Part shown: positions 39,781 to 53,318 of the stretch, piece after piece
Numbering within the stretch: position 1 is the first letter of the stretch
Layout of the letters: the number at the start of each line of letters is the position of its first letter
Origin: Schoenoplectus triqueter
Taxonomy: Eukaryota; Streptophyta; Magnoliopsida; Poales; Cyperaceae
Reading direction: 5' to 3'
Length of the DNA stretch: 64,000 nucleotides
NCBI GenBank assembly: GCA_964058805.1
Contig: CAXKVV010002167.1
Span: 124,001-188,000 of the forward strand
Notes under the pieces: generated by a model
Seen by the model: only the letters and a program-made list of their open reading frames with translations
Told to the model about the DNA's origin: nothing
The model's database searches: none
Program-made: the position numbers and the translations under genes

Positions 39781-41706
39781 GGCGAAAACGAGTCCGGGCG
39801 CGCAAAACATGAAAACGGGACCCGACGACCTCGGCACCGCCGAATACGAGTCCGGGCGCGCAAAACATGAAAACGGGTCCCGACGAACTCGGCAGCGCCG
39901 AAAACGTGTCCGGGCGCGCAAAACAAGAAAACGGGACCCGACGACGTCGGCACCGCCGAAAACGAGTCCGGGCGCGCAAAACATTAAAACGGCACCCGAC
40001 GACCTCGGCAACGCCCAAAAGGTGTCCTAGTGCGCAAAACTCGAAAACGGGAAAGGACGCCCTCGGTACCGCCGAAAATGAGTCCGGGCGCGCAAAACAA
40101 GAAAACGGGACCCGACGACGTCGGCACCGCCGAAAACGAGTCCGGGCGCGCAAAACATGAAAACGGCACCCGACGACCTCGGCAACGCCCAAAACGTGTC
40201 CGAGCGCGCAAAACCCGAAAACGGGACAGGACGCCCTCGGTACCGCCGAAAACGAGTCCGGGCGCGCAAAACATGAAAACGGGACTCGACGCCCTCGGCT
40301 ACGCCCAAAACGTGTCCGGGCGCGCAAAACTCAAAAACGGGACAGGACGCCCTCGGTACCGCCGAAAACGTGTCCGGGCGCGCAAAACATGAAAACGGGA
40401 CCCGACGCCCTCGGCACCGCCGTAAACGAGTCCGGGCGCGCAAAACTTGAAAGCGGGAAAGGACGCCCTCGGTAACGCCGAAAACGAATCCGGGCGCGCA
40501 AAACATGCAAACGGGATCCGACGACCTCGGCACCGCCGAAAACGAGTCCGGGCGCGCAAAACATTAAAACGGGACCCGACGGCCTCGGCAACGTCGAAAA
40601 CGTGTCCGGGCGCGCAAAACAAGAAAACGGGACCCGTCCACGTCGGCACCGCCGAAAACGAGTACGGGCGCGCAAAACATGAAAACGGCACCCGACGACC
40701 TCGGCAACGCCCAAAACGTGTCCGGGCACGAAAAACTTGAAAAAGGGAAAGGACGCCCTCGGTACCGCCGAAAATGAGTCCGGGCGCGCAAAACAAGAAA
40801 ACGGGACCCGACGACGTCGGCGCCGCCGAAAATGATTCCGTGCGCGCAAAACATGAAAACGGGATCCGACGACCTCGGCAACGCCCCAAAACGTGTCCGG
40901 GCGCGCAAAACTCGAAAACGGGACAGGACGCCCTCGGCACCGCCGAAAACGAGTCCGGGCGCGCAAAACAAGAAAACGGGACCCGACGCCCTCGGCACCG
41001 CCGTAAACGAGTCCGGGCGCGCAAAACTTGAAAACGGGAAAGGACGCCCTCGGTAACGGCGAAAACGAGTCCGGGCGCGCAAAACATGAAAACGGGACCC
41101 GACGACCTCGGCACCGCCGAATACGAGTCCGGGCGCGCAAAACATGAAAACGGGTCCCGACGAACTCGGCAACGCCGAAAACGTGTCCGGGCGCGCAAAA
41201 CAAGAAAACGGGCCCCGACGACGTCGGCACCGCCGAAAACGAGTCCGGGCGCGCAAAACATTAAAACGGCACCCGACGACCTCGGCAACGCCCAAAAGGT
41301 GTCCTAGTGCGCAAAACTCGAAAACGGGAAAGGACGCCCTCGGTACCGCCGAAAATGAGTCCGGGCGCGCAAAACAAGAAAACGGGACCCGACGACGTCG
41401 GCACCGCCGAAAACGAGTCCGGGCGCGCAAAACATGAAAACGGCACCCGACGACCTCGGCAACGCCCAAAACGTGTCCGAGCGCGCAAAACCCGAAAACG
41501 GGACAGGACGCCCTCGGTACCGCCGAAAACGAGTCCGGGCGCGCAAAACATGAAAACGGGACTCGACGCCCTCGGCTACGCCCAAAACGTGTCCGGGCGC
41601 GCAAAACTCAAAAACGGGACAGGACGCCCTCGGTACCGCCGAAAACGTGTCCGGGCGCGCAAAACATGAAAACGGGACCCGACGCCCTCGGCACCGCCGT
41701 AAACGA
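39153..41706 (+). repeat. Two canonical alpha-haplotype HORs
   Basis: Units at 39,153 and 40,430 (1,277 bp each) carry the alpha set: m4 gtcggcaccgcc, m7 cgggacccgacgacgtcgg, m10 box gggcgcgc, m13 cgggtccc, m15 catt with cggcaccc, m17 preceded by gaaaatgag, m19 cccgaaaac, m22 box gtccgggcgcgc. This is the cleanest contrast with the beta unit that follows. Confidence 0.85.
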
Positions 41707-42981
41707 GTCCGAGCGCGCAAAACTTGAAAGCGGGAAAGGACGCCCTCGGTAACGCCGAAAACGAATCCGGGCGCGCAAAACATGCAAACGGGATCCGACG
41801 ACCTCGGCACCGCCGAAAACGAGTCCGGGCGCGCAAAACATTAAAACGGGACCCGACGGCCTCGGCAACGTCGAAAACGTGTCCGGGCGCGCAAAACAAG
41901 AAAACGGGACCCGTCCACGTCGGCTCCGCCGAAAACGAGTACGGGCGCGCAAAACATGAAAACGGCACCCGACGACCTCGGCAACGCCCAAAACATGTCC
42001 GGGCACGAAAAACTTGAAAAAGGGAAAGGACGCCCTCGGTACCGCCGAAAATGAGTCCGGGCGCGCAAAACAAGAAAACGAGACCCGACGACGTCGGCGC
42101 CGCCGAAAATGATTCCGTGCGCGCAAAACATGAAAACGGGACCCGACGACCTCGGCAACGCCCCAAAACGTGTCCGGGCGCGCAAAACTCGAAAACGGGA
42201 CAGGACGCCCTCGGCACCGCCGAAACGAGTCCGGGCGGGCAAAACAAGAAAACGGGACCCGACGCCCTCGGCACCGCCGTAAACGAGTCCGGGCGCGCAA
42301 AACTTGAAAACGGGAAAGGACGCCCTCGGTAACGGCGAAAACGAGTCCGGGCGCGCAAAACATGAAAACGGGACCCGACGACCTCGGCACCGCCGAATAC
42401 GAGTCCGGGCGCGCAAAACATGAAAACAGGTCCCGATGAACTCGGCAACGCCGAAAACGTGTCCGGGCGCGCAAAACAAGAAAACGGGACCCGACGACGT
42501 CGGCACCGCCGAAAACGAGTCCGGGCGCGCAAAACATGAAAACAGCACCCGACGACCTCGGCAACGCCCAAAAGGTGTCCTAGTGCGCAAAACTCGAAAA
42601 CGGGAAAGGACGCCCTCGGTACCGCCGAAAACGAGTCCGGGCGCGCAAAACAAGAAAACGGGACCCGACGACGTCGGCACCGCCGAAAACGAGTCCGGGC
42701 GCGCAAAACATGAAAACGGCACCCGACGACCTCGGCAACGCCCAAAACGTGTCCGAGCGCGCAAAACTCGAAAACGGGACAGGACGCCCTCGGTACCGCC
42801 GAAAACGAGTCCGGGCGCGCAAAACATGAAAACGGGACTCGACGCCCTCGGCTACGCCCAAAACGTGTCCGGGCGCGCAAAACTCAAAAACGGGACAGGA
42901 CGCCCTCGGTACCGCCGAAAACGTGTCCGGCGCGCAAAACATGAAAACGGGACCCGACGCCCTCGGCACCGCCGTAAACGA
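41707..42981 (+). repeat. Canonical beta-haplotype HOR (1,275 bp)
   Basis: Carries m4 gtcggctccgcc, m7 cgagacccg, m10 box gggcgggc, m13 acaggtccc, m15 catg with cagcaccc, m17 preceded by gaaaacgag, m19 ctcgaaaac and m22 box gtccggcgcgc. One A is missing near 42,222 (gccgaaacgag), giving 1,275 instead of 1,276 bp. Confidence 0.85.
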
Positions 42982-44956
42982 GTCCGGGCGCGCAAAACTT
43001 GAAAGCGGGAAAGGACGCCCTCGGTAACGCCGAAAACGAATCCGGGCGCGCAAAACATGCAAACGGGATCCGACGACCTCGGCACCGCCGAAAACGAGTC
43101 CGGGCGCGCAAAACTTTAAAACGGGACCCGACGGCCTCGGCAACGTCGAAAACGTGTCCGGGCGCGCAAAACAAGAAAACGGGACCCGTCCACGTCGGCT
43201 CCGCCGAAAACGAGTACGGGCGCGCAAAACATGAAAACGGCACCCGACGACCTCGGCAACGCCCAAAACGTGTCCGGGCACGAAAAACTTGAAAAAGGGA
43301 AAGGACGCCCTCGGTACCGCCGAAAATGAGTCCGGGCGCGCAAAACAAGAAAACGAGACCCGACGACGTCGGCGCCGCCGAAAATGATTCCGTGCGCGCA
43401 AAACATGAAAACGGGACCCGACGACCTCGGCAACGCCCCAAAACGTGTCCGGGCGCGCAAAACTCGAAAACGGGACAGGACGCCCTCGGCACCGCCGAAA
43501 ACGAGTCCGGGCGGGCAAAACAAGAAAACGGGACCCGACGCCCTCGGCACCGCCGTAAACGAGTCCGGGCGCGCAAAACTTGAAAACGGGAAAGGACGCC
43601 CTCGGTAACGGCGAAAACGAGTCAGGGCGCGCAAAACATGAAAACGGGACCCGACGACCTCGGCACCGCCGAATACGAGTCCGGGCGCGCAAAACATGAA
43701 AACGGGTCCCGACGAACTCGGCAACGCCGAAAACGTGTCCGGGCGCGCAAAACAAGAAAACGGGACCCGACGACGTCGGCACCGCCGAAAACAAGTCCGG
43801 GCGCGCAAAACATTAAAACGGCACCCGACGACCTCGGCAACGCCCAAAAGGTGTCCTAGTGCGCAAAACTCGAAAACGGGAAAGGACGCCCTCGGTACCG
43901 CCGAAAATGAGTCCGGGCGCGCAAAACAAGAAAACGGGACCCGACGACGTCGGCACCGCCGAAAACGAGTCCGGGCGCGCAAAACATGAAAACGGCACCC
44001 GACGACCTCGGCAACGCCCAAAACGTGTCCGAGCGCGCAAAACCCGAAAACGGGACAGGACGCCCTCGGTACCGCCGAAAACGAGTCCGTGCGCGCAAAA
44101 CATGAAAACGGGACCCGACGACCTCGGCAACGCCCCAAAACGTGTCCGGGCGCGCAAAACTCGAAAACGGTACAGGACGCCCTCGGCACCGCCGAAAACG
44201 AGTCCGGGCGCGCAAAACAAGAAAACAGGACCCGACGCCCTCGGCACCGCCGTAAACGAGTCCGGGCGCGCAAAACTTGAAAACGGGAAAGGACGCCCTC
44301 GGTAACGGCGAAAACGAGTCAGGGCGCGCAAAACATGAAAACGGGACCCGACGACCTCGGCACCGCCGAATACGAGTCCGGGCGCGCAAAACATGAAAAC
44401 GGGTCCCGACGAACTCGGCAACGCCGAAAACGTGTCCGGGCGCGCAAAACAAGAAAACGGGACCCGACGACGTCGGCACCGCCGAAAACGAGTCCGGGCG
44501 CGCAAAACATTAAAACGGCACCCGACGACCTCGGCAACGCCCAAAAGGTGTCCTAGTGCGCAAAACTCGAAAACGGGAAAGGACGCCCTCGGTACCGCCG
44601 AAAATGAGTCCGGGCGCGCAAAACAAGAAAACGGGACCCGACGACGTCGGCACCGCCGAAAACGAGTCCGGGCGCGCAAAACATGAAAACGGCACCCGAC
44701 GACCTCGGCAACGCCCAAAACGTGTCCGAGCGCGCAAAACCCGAAAACGGGACAGGACGCCCTCGGTACCGCCGAAAACGAGTCCGTGCGCGCAAAACAT
44801 GAAAACGGGACCCGACGACCTCGGCAACGCCCCAAAACGTGTCCGGGCGCGCAAAACTCAAAAACGGGACAGGACGCCCTCGGCACCGCCGAAAACGAGT
44901 CCGGGCGCGCAAAACAAGAAAACGGGACCCGACGCCCTCGGCACCGCCGTAAACGA
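42982..44956 (+). repeat. 34-monomer HOR with a 12-monomer amplification (1,975 bp)
   Basis: m1-m11 are beta type, and m12-m19 switch to alpha near 43,620 (gtcagggcgc). m19 is then joined to m8 through gagtccgtgcgcgc (about 44,085), so m8-m19 are repeated with a period of 697 bp. A second identical m19-to-m8 junction lies near 44,782. 697 bp is 12 monomers plus the extra C of m8. Confidence 0.82.
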
Positions 44957-45400
44957 GTCCGGGCGCGCAAAACTTGAAAGCGGGAAAGGACGCCCTCGGT
45001 AACGCCGAAAACGAATCCGGGCGCGCAAAACATGAAAACGGGACCCGACGACCTCGGCACCGCCGAATACAAGTCCGGGCGCGCAAAACATTAAAACGGG
45101 ACCCGACGGCCTCGGCAACGTCGAAAACGTGTCCGGGCGCGCAAAACAAGAAAACGGGACCCGTCCACGTCGGCACCGCCGAAAACGAGTCCGGGCGCGC
45201 AAAACATGAAAACGGCACCCGACGACCTCGGCAACGCCCAAAAGGTGTCCTAGTGCGCAAAACTTGAAAAAGGGAAAGGACGCCCTCGGTACCGCCGAAA
45301 ATGAGTCCGGGCGCGCAAAACAAGAAAACGGGACCCGACGACGTCGGCGCCGCCGAAAATGATTCCGTGCGCGCAAAACATGAAAACGGGACCCGACGAC
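44786..45400 (+). repeat. Zig-zag mosaic of the two decamer halves
   Basis: Successive monomers read m8, an m9/m21 hybrid (ctcaaaaac with ggcacc), m10, m1 (aaagcggg), m12 (gccgaatac), m3 (catt, gacggcc), m4 (gtccacg), m15 (box of next reads gtcctagtgcgc), m6 (cttgaaaaaggg), m7, m8. The register within the decamer is never broken, but the source alternates between half I and half II. This is the pattern expected of repeated conversion or template switching between halves. Confidence 0.75.
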
Positions 45401-48400
45401 CTCGGCAACGCCCCAAAACGTGTCCGGGCGCGCAAAACTCGAAAACGGGACAGGACGCCCTCGGCACCGCCGAAAACGAGTCCGGGCGCGCAAAACAAGA
45501 AAACGGGACCCGACGCCCTCGGCACCGCCGTAAACGAGTCCGGGCGCGCAAAACTTGAAAACGGGAAAGGACGCCCTCGGTAACGGCGAAAACGAGTCCG
45601 GGCGCGCAAAACATGAAAACGGGACCCGACGACCTCGGCACCGCCGAATACGAGTCCGGGCGCGCAAAACATGAAAACGGGTCCCGACGAACTCGGCAAC
45701 GCCGAAAACGTGTCCGGGCGCGCAAAACAAGAAAACGGGACCCGACGACGTCGGCACCGCCGAAAACGAGTCCGGGCGCGCAAAACATTAAAACGGCACC
45801 CGACGACCTCGGCAACGCCCAAAAGGTGTCCTAGTGCGCAAAACTCGAAAACGGGAAAGGACGCCCTCGGTACCGCCGAAAACGAGTCCGGGCGCGCAAA
45901 ACAAGAAAACGGGACCCGACGACGTCGGCACCGCCGAAAACGAGTCCGGGCGCGCAAAACATGAAAACGGCACCCGACGACCTCGGCAACGCCCAAAACG
46001 TGTCCGAGCGCGCAAAACTCGAAAACGGGACAGGACGCCCTCGGTACCGCCGAAAACGAGTCCGGGCGCGCAAAACATGAAAACGGGACTCGACGCCCTC
46101 GGCTACGCCCAAAACGTGTCCGGGCGCGCAAAACTCAAAAACGGGACAGGACGCCCTCGGTACCGCCGAAAACGTGTCCGGCGCGCAAAACATGAAAACA
46201 GGACCCGACGCCCTCGGCACCGCCGTAAACGAGTCCGGGCGCGCAAAACTTGAAAGCGGGAAAGGACGCCCTCGGTAACGCCGAAAACGAATCCGGGCGC
46301 GCAAAACATGCAAACGGGATCCGACGACCTCGGCACCGCCGAAAACGAGTCCGGGCGCGCAAAACATTAAAACGGGACCCGACGGCCTCGGCAACGTCGA
46401 AAACGTGTCCGGGCGCGCAAAACAAGAAAACGGGACCCGTCCACGTCGGCACCGCCAAAACGAGTACGGGCGCGCAAAACATGAAAACGGCACCCGACGA
46501 CCTCGGCAACGCCCAAAACGTGTCCGGGCACGAAAAACTTGAAAAAGGGAAAGGACGCCCTCGGTACCGCCGAAAATGAGTCCGGGCGCGCAAAACAAGA
46601 AAACGGGACCCGACGACGTCGGCGCCGCCGAAAATGATTCCGTGCGCGCAAAACATGAAAACGGGACCCGACGACCTCGGCAACGCCCCAAAACGTGTCC
46701 GGGCGCGCAAAACTCGAAAACGGGACAGGACGCCCTCGGCACCGCCGAAAACGAGTCCGGGCGCGCAAAACAAGAAAACGGGACCCGACGCCCTCGGTAC
46801 CGCCGTAAACGAGTCCGGGCGCGCAAAACTTGAAAACGGGAAAGGACGCCCTCGGTAACGGCGAAAACGAGTCCGGGCGCGCAAAACATGAAAACGGGAC
46901 CCGACGACCTCGGCACCGCCGAATACGAGTCCGGGCGCGCAAAACATGAAAACGGGTCCCGACGAACTCGGCAACGCCGAAAACGTGTCCGGGCGCGCAA
47001 AACAAGAAAACGGGACCCGACGACGTCGGCACCGCCGAAAATGAGTCCGGGCGCGCAAAACATTAAAACGGCACCCGACGACCTCGGCAACGCCCAAAAG
47101 GTGTCCTAGTGCGCAAAACTCGAAAACGGGAAAGGACGCCCTCGGTACCGCCGAAAACGAGTCCGGGCGCGCAAAACAAGAAAACGGGACCCGACGACGT
47201 CGGCACCGCCGAAAACGAGTCCGGGCGCGCAAAACATGAAAACGGCACTCGACGACCTCGGCAACGCCCAAAACGTGTCCGAGCGCGCAAAACTCGAAAA
47301 CGGGACAGGACGCCCTCGGTACCGCCGAAAACGAGTCCGGGCGCGCAAAACATGAACACGGGACTCGACGCCCTCGGCTACGCCCAAAACGTGTCCGGGC
47401 GCGCAAAACTCAAAAACGGGACAGGACGCCCTCGGTACCGCCGAAAACGTGTCCGGCGCGCAAAACATGAAAACAGGACCCGACGCCCTCGGCACCGCCG
47501 TAAACGAGTCCGGGCGCGCAAAACTTGAAAGCGGGAAAGGACGCCCTCGGTAACGCCGAAAACGAATCCGGGCGCGCAAAACATGCAAACGGGATCCGAC
47601 GACCTCGGCACCGCCGAAGACGAGTCCGGGCGCGCAAAACATTAAAACGGGACCCGACGGCCTCGGCAACGTCGAAAACGTGTCCGGGCGCGCAAAACAA
47701 GAAAACGGGACCCGTCCACGTCGGCACCGCCAAAACGAGTACGGGCGCGCAAAACATGAAAACGGCACCCGACGACCTCGGCAACGCCCAAAACGTGTCC
47801 GGGCACGAAAAACTTGAAAAAGGGAAAGGACGCCCTCGGTACCGCCGAAAATGAGTCCGGGCGCGCAAAACAAGAAAACGGGACCCGACGACGTCGGCGC
47901 CGCCGAAAATGATTCCGTGCGCGCAAAACATGAAAACGGGACCCGACGACCTCGGCAACGCCCCAAAACGTGTCCGGGCGCGCAAAACTCGAAAACGGGA
48001 CAGGACGCCCTCGGCACCGCCGAAAACGAGTCCGGGCGCGCAAAACAAGAAAACGGGACCCGACGCCCTCGGTACCGCCGTAAACGAGTCCGGGCGCGCA
48101 AAACTTGAAAACGGGAAAGGACGCCCTCGGTAACGGCGAAAACGAGTCCGGGCGCGCAAAACATGAAAACGGGACCCGACGACCTCGGCACCGCCGAATA
48201 CGAGTCCGGGCGCGCAAAACATGAAAACGGGTCCCGACGAACTCGGCAACGCCGAAAACGTGTCCGGGCGCGCAAAACAAGAAAACGGGACCCGACGACG
48301 TCGGCACCGCCGAAAACGAGTCCGGGCGCGCAAAACATTAAAACGGCACCCGACGACCTCGGCAACGCCCAAAAGGTGTCCTAGTGCGCAAAACTCGAAA

Positions 48401-48609
48401 ACGGGAAAGGACGCCCTCGGTACCGCCGAAAATGAGTCCGGGCGCGCAAAACATGAAAACGGGACTCGACGCCCTCGGCTACGCCCAAAACGTGTCCGGG
48501 CGCGCAAAACTCAAAAACGGGACAGGACGCCCTCGGTACCGCCGAAAACGTGTCCGGGCGCGCAAAACATGAAAATGGGACCCGACGCCCTCGGCACCGC
48601 CGTAAACGA
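44957..48609 (+). repeat. Alpha/beta recombinant HORs, including a 1,275-bp tandem duplicate
   Basis: Units at 44,957, 46,233 and 47,508. Each has alpha states up to m15 (cgggtccc, catt) and, in the first two, beta states after it (gaaaacgag, ctcg, gtccggcgcgc). 46,233 and 47,508 share a one-base loss in m4 (gccaaaacgagtac near 46,455 and 47,730), and the second copies the first at offset 1,275. The last unit (1,102 bp) lacks triplet m17-m19: m16 joins m20 near 48,430. Confidence 0.82.
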
Positions 48610-49886
48610 GTCCGGGCGCGCAAAACTTGAAAGCGGGAAAGGACGCCCTCGGTAACGCCGAAAACGAATCCGGGCGCGCAAAACATGCAAACGGGATCCG
48701 ACGACCTCGGCACCGCCGAAAACGAGTCCGGGCGCGCAAAACATTAAAACGGGACCCGACGGCCTCGGCAACGTCGAAAACGTGTTTGGGCGCGCAAAAC
48801 AAGAAAACGGGACCCGTCCACGTCGGCTCCGCCGAAAACGAGTACGGGCGCGCAAAACATGAAAACGGCACCCGACGACCTCGGCAACGCCCAAAACGTA
48901 TCCGGGCACGAAAAACTTGAAAAAGGGAAAGGACGCCCTCGGTACCGCCGAAAATGAGTCCGGGCGCGCAAAACAAGAAAACGAGACCCGACGACGTCGG
49001 CGCCGCCGAAAATGATTCCGTGCGCGCAAAACATGAAAACGGGACCCGACGACCTCGGCAACGCCCCAAAACGTGTCCGGGCGCGCAAAACTCGAAAACG
49101 GGACAGGACGCCCTCGGCACCGCCGAAAACGAGTCCGGGCGGGCAAAACAAGAAAACGGGACCCGACGCCCTCGGCACCGCCGTAAACGAGTCCGGGCGC
49201 GCAAAACTTGAAAACGGGAAAGGACGCCCTCGGTAACGGCGAAAACGAGTCCGGGCGCGCAAAACATGAAAACGGGACCCGACGACCTCGGCACCGCCGA
49301 ATACGAGTCCGGGCGCGCAAAACATGAAAACAGGTCCCGACGAACTCGGCAACGCCGAAAACGTGTCCGGGCGCGCAAAACAAGAAAACGGGACCCGACG
49401 ACGTCGGCACCGCCGAAAACGAGTCCGGGCGCGCAAAACATGAAAACAGCACCCGACGACCTCGGCAACGCCCAAAAGGTGTCGTAGTGCGCAAAACTCG
49501 AAAACGGGAAAGGACGCCCTCGGTACCGCCGAAAATGAGTCCGGGCGCGCAAAACAAGAAAACGGGACCCGACGACGTCGGCACCGCCGAAAACGAGTCC
49601 GGGCGCGCAAAACATGAAAACGACACCCGACGACCTCGGCAACGCCCAAAACGTGTCCGAGCGCGCAAAACTCGAAAACGGGACAGGACGCCCTCGGTAC
49701 CGCCGAAAACGAGTCCGGGGCGCGCAAAACATGAAAACGGGACTCGACGCCCTCGGCTACGCCCAAAACGTGTCCGGGCGCGCAAAACTCAAAAACGGGA
49801 CAGGACGCCCTCGGTACCGCCGAAAACGTGTCCGGCGCGCAAAACATGAAAACGGGACCCGACGCCCTCGGCACCGCCGTAAACGA
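48610..49886 (+). repeat. Beta HOR with private boxes
   Basis: Beta states throughout the first 15 monomers. Private changes: gtcgtagtgcgc at m16 near 49,483, cgacaccc at m18 near 49,621, and a one-base gain gtccggggcgcgc at m20 near 49,715 that compensates the one-base loss at m22. The gain recurs near 53,544, and the cgacaccc state near 53,450. Confidence 0.83.
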
Positions 49887-52800
49887 GTCCGGGCGCGCAA
49901 AACTTGAAAGCGGGAAAGGACGCCCTCGGTAACGCCGAAAACGAATCCGGGCGCGCAAAACATGCAAACGGGATCCGACGACCTCGGCACCGCCGAAAAC
50001 GAGTCCGGGCGCGCAAAACATTAAAACGGGACCCGACGGCCTCGGCAACGTCGAAAACGTGTCCGGGCGCGCAAAATAAGAAAACGGGACCCGTCCACGT
50101 CGGCTCCGCCGAAAACGAGTACGGGCGCGCAAAACATGAAAACGGCACCCGACGACCTCGGCAACGCCCAAAACGTGTCCGGGCACGAAAAACTTGAAAA
50201 AGGGAAAGGACGCCCTCGGTACCGCCGAAAATGAGTCCGGGCGCGCAAAACAAGAAAACGAGACCCGACGACGTCGGCGCCGCCGTAAATGATTCCGTGC
50301 GCGCAAAACATGAAAACGGGACCCGACGACCTCGGCAACGCCCCAAAACGTGTCCGGGCGCGCAAAACTCGAAAACGGGACAGGACGCCCTCGGCACCGC
50401 CGAAAACGAGTCCGGGCGGGCAAAACAAGAAAACGGGACCCGACGCCCTCGGCACCGCCGTAAACGAGTCCGGGCGCGCAAAACTTGAAAACGGGAAAGG
50501 ACGCCCTCGGTAACGGCGAAAACGAGTCCGGGCGCGCAAAACATGAAAACGGGACCCGACGACCTCGGCACCGCCGAATACGAGTCCGGGCGCGCAAAAC
50601 ATGAAAACAGGTCCCGACGAACTCGGCAACGCCGAAAACGTGTCCGGGCGCGCAAAACAAGAAAACGGGACCCGACGACGTCGGCACCGCCGAAAACGAG
50701 TCCGGGCGCGCAAAACATGAAAACAGCACCCGACGACCTCGGCAACGCCCAAAAGGTGTCCTAGTGCGCAAAACTCGAAAACGAGAAAGGACGCCCTCGG
50801 TACCGCCGAAAACGAGTCCGGGCGCGCAAAACAAGAAAACGGGACCCGACGACGTCGGCACCGCCGAAAACGAGTCCGGGCGCGCAAAACATGAAAACGG
50901 CACCCGACGACCTCGGCAACGCCCAAAACGTGTCCGAGCGCGCAAAACTCGAAAACGGAACAGGACGCCCTCGGTACCGCCGAAAACGAGTCCGGGCGCG
51001 CAAAACATGAAAACGGGACTCGACGCCCTCGGCTACGCCCAAAACGTGTCTGGGCGCGCAAAACTCAAAAACGGGACAGGACGCCCTCGGTACCGCCGAA
51101 AACGTGTCCGGCGCGCAAAACATGAAAACGGGACCCGACGCCCTCGTCACCGCCGTAAACGAGTCCGGGCGCGCAAAACTTGAAAGCGGGAAAGGACGCC
51201 CTCGGTAACGCCGAAAACGAATCCGGGCGCGCAAAACATGCAAACGGGATCCGACGACCTCGGCACCGCCGAAAACGAGTCCGGGCGCGCAAAACATTAA
51301 AACGGGACCCGACGGCCTCGGCAACGTCGAAAACGTGTCCGGGCGCGCAAAACAAGAAAACGGGACCCGTCCACGTCGGCACCGCCGAAAACGAGTACGG
51401 GCGCGCAAAACATGAAAACGGCACCCGACGACCTCGGCAACGCCCAAAACGTGTCCGGGCACGAAAAACTTGAAAAAGGGAAAGGACGCCCTCGGTACCG
51501 CCGAAAATGAGTCCGGGCGCGCAAAACAAGAAAACGGGACCCGACGACGTCGGCGCCGCCGAAAATGATTCCGTGCGCGCAAAACATGAAAACGGGACCC
51601 GACGACCTCGGCAACGCCCCAAAACGTGTCCGGGCGCGCAAAACTCGAAAACGGGACAGGACGCCCTCGGCACCGCCGAAAACGAGTCCGGGCGCGCAAA
51701 ACAAGAAAACGGGACCCGACGCCCTCGGCACCGCCGTAAACGAGTCCGGGCGCGCAAAACTTGAAAACGGGAAAGGACGCCCTCGGTAACGGCGAAAACG
51801 AGTCAGGGCGCGCAAAACATGAAAACGGGACCCGACGACCTCGGCACCGCCGAATACGAGTCCGGGCGCGCAAAACATGAAAACGGGTCCCGACGAACTC
51901 GGCAACGCCGAAAACGTGTCCGGGCGCGCAAAACAAGAAAACGGGACCCGACGACGTCGGCACCGCCGAAAACGAGTCCGGGCGCGCAAAACATTAAAAC
52001 GGCACCCGACGACCTCGGCAACGCCCAAAAGGTGTCCTAGTGCGCAAAACTCGAAAACGGGAAAGGACGCCCTCGGTACCGCCGAAAATGAGTCCGGGCG
52101 CGCAAAACAAGAAAACGGGACCCGACGACGTCGGCACCGCCGAAAACGAGTCCGGGCGCGCAAAACATGAAAACGGCACCCGACGACCTCGGCAACGCCC
52201 AAAACGTGTCCGAGCGCGCAAAACCCGAAAACGGGACAGGACGCCCTCGGTACCGCCGAAAACGAGTCCGGGCGCGCAAAACATGAAAACGGGACTCGAC
52301 GCCCTCGGCTACGCCCAAAACGTGTCCGGGCGCGCAAAACTCAAAAACGGGACAGGACGCCCTCGGTACCGCCGAAAACGTGTCCGGGCGCGGAAAACAT
52401 GAAAACGGGACCCGACGCCCTCGGCACCGCCGTAAACGAGTCCGGGCGCGCAAAACTTGAAAGCGGGAAAGGACGCCCTCGGTAACGCCGAAAACGAATC
52501 CGGGCGCGCAAAACATGCAAACGGGATCCGACGACCTCGGCACCGCCGAAAACGAGTCCGGGCGCGCAAAACATTAAAACGGGACCCGACGGCCTCGGCA
52601 ACGTCGAAAACGTGTCCGGGCGCGCAAAACAAGAAAACGGGACCCGTCCACGTCGGCACCGCCGAAAACGAGTACGGGCGCGCAAAACATGAAAACGGCA
52701 CCCGACGACCTCGGCAACGCCCAAAACGTGTCCGGGCACGAAAAACTTGAAAAAGGGAAAGGACGCCCTCGGTACCGCCGAAAATGAGTCCGGGCGCGCA

Positions 52801-53318
52801 AAACAAGAAAACGGGACCCGACGACGTCGGCGCCGCCGAAAATGATTCCGTGCGCGCAAAACATGAAAACGGGACCTGACGACCTCGGCAACGCCCCAAA
52901 ACGTGTCCGGGCGCGCAAAACTCGAAAACGGGACAGGACGCCCTCGGCACCGCCGAAAACGAGTCCGGGCGCGCAAAACAAGAAAACGGGACCCGACGCC
53001 CTCGGCACCGCCGTAAACGAGTCCGGGCGCGCAAAACTTGAAAACGGGAAGGACGCCCTCGGTAACGGCGAAAACGAGTCCGGGCGCGCAAAACATGAAA
53101 ACGGGACCCGACGACCTCGGCACCGCCGAATACGAGTCCGGGCGCGCAAAACATGAAAACGGGTCCCGACGAACTCGGCAACGCCGAAAACGTGTCCGGG
53201 CGCGCAAAACAAGAAAACGGGACCCGACGACGTCGGCACCGCCGAAAACGAGTCCGGGCGCGCAAAACATTAAAACGGCACCCGACGACCTCGGCAACGC
53301 CCAAAAGGTGTCCTAGTG
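49490..53318 (+). repeat. 3,829-bp tandem duplication, left copy
   Basis: Exactly three HOR lengths (66 monomers). It contains the end of one beta unit, a full beta unit (49,887), an alpha unit (51,163) and most of a unit at 52,440. Shared rarities with the right copy are gtccggggcgcgc, gcaaaataag near 50,073, ccgtaaatgattcc near 50,284, gaaaacgagaaagg near 50,780, ccctcgtcacc near 51,143, gcgcggaaaac near 52,390 and gggaaggacg near 53,047. Confidence 0.86.

Noticed and set aside
53041..53050. Single-base indels in A or G runs (for example gggaaggacg) as evidence of functional change
   Set aside because: They may be sequencing or polishing errors in homopolymers. Only those shared by duplicated copies were used as lineage markers.
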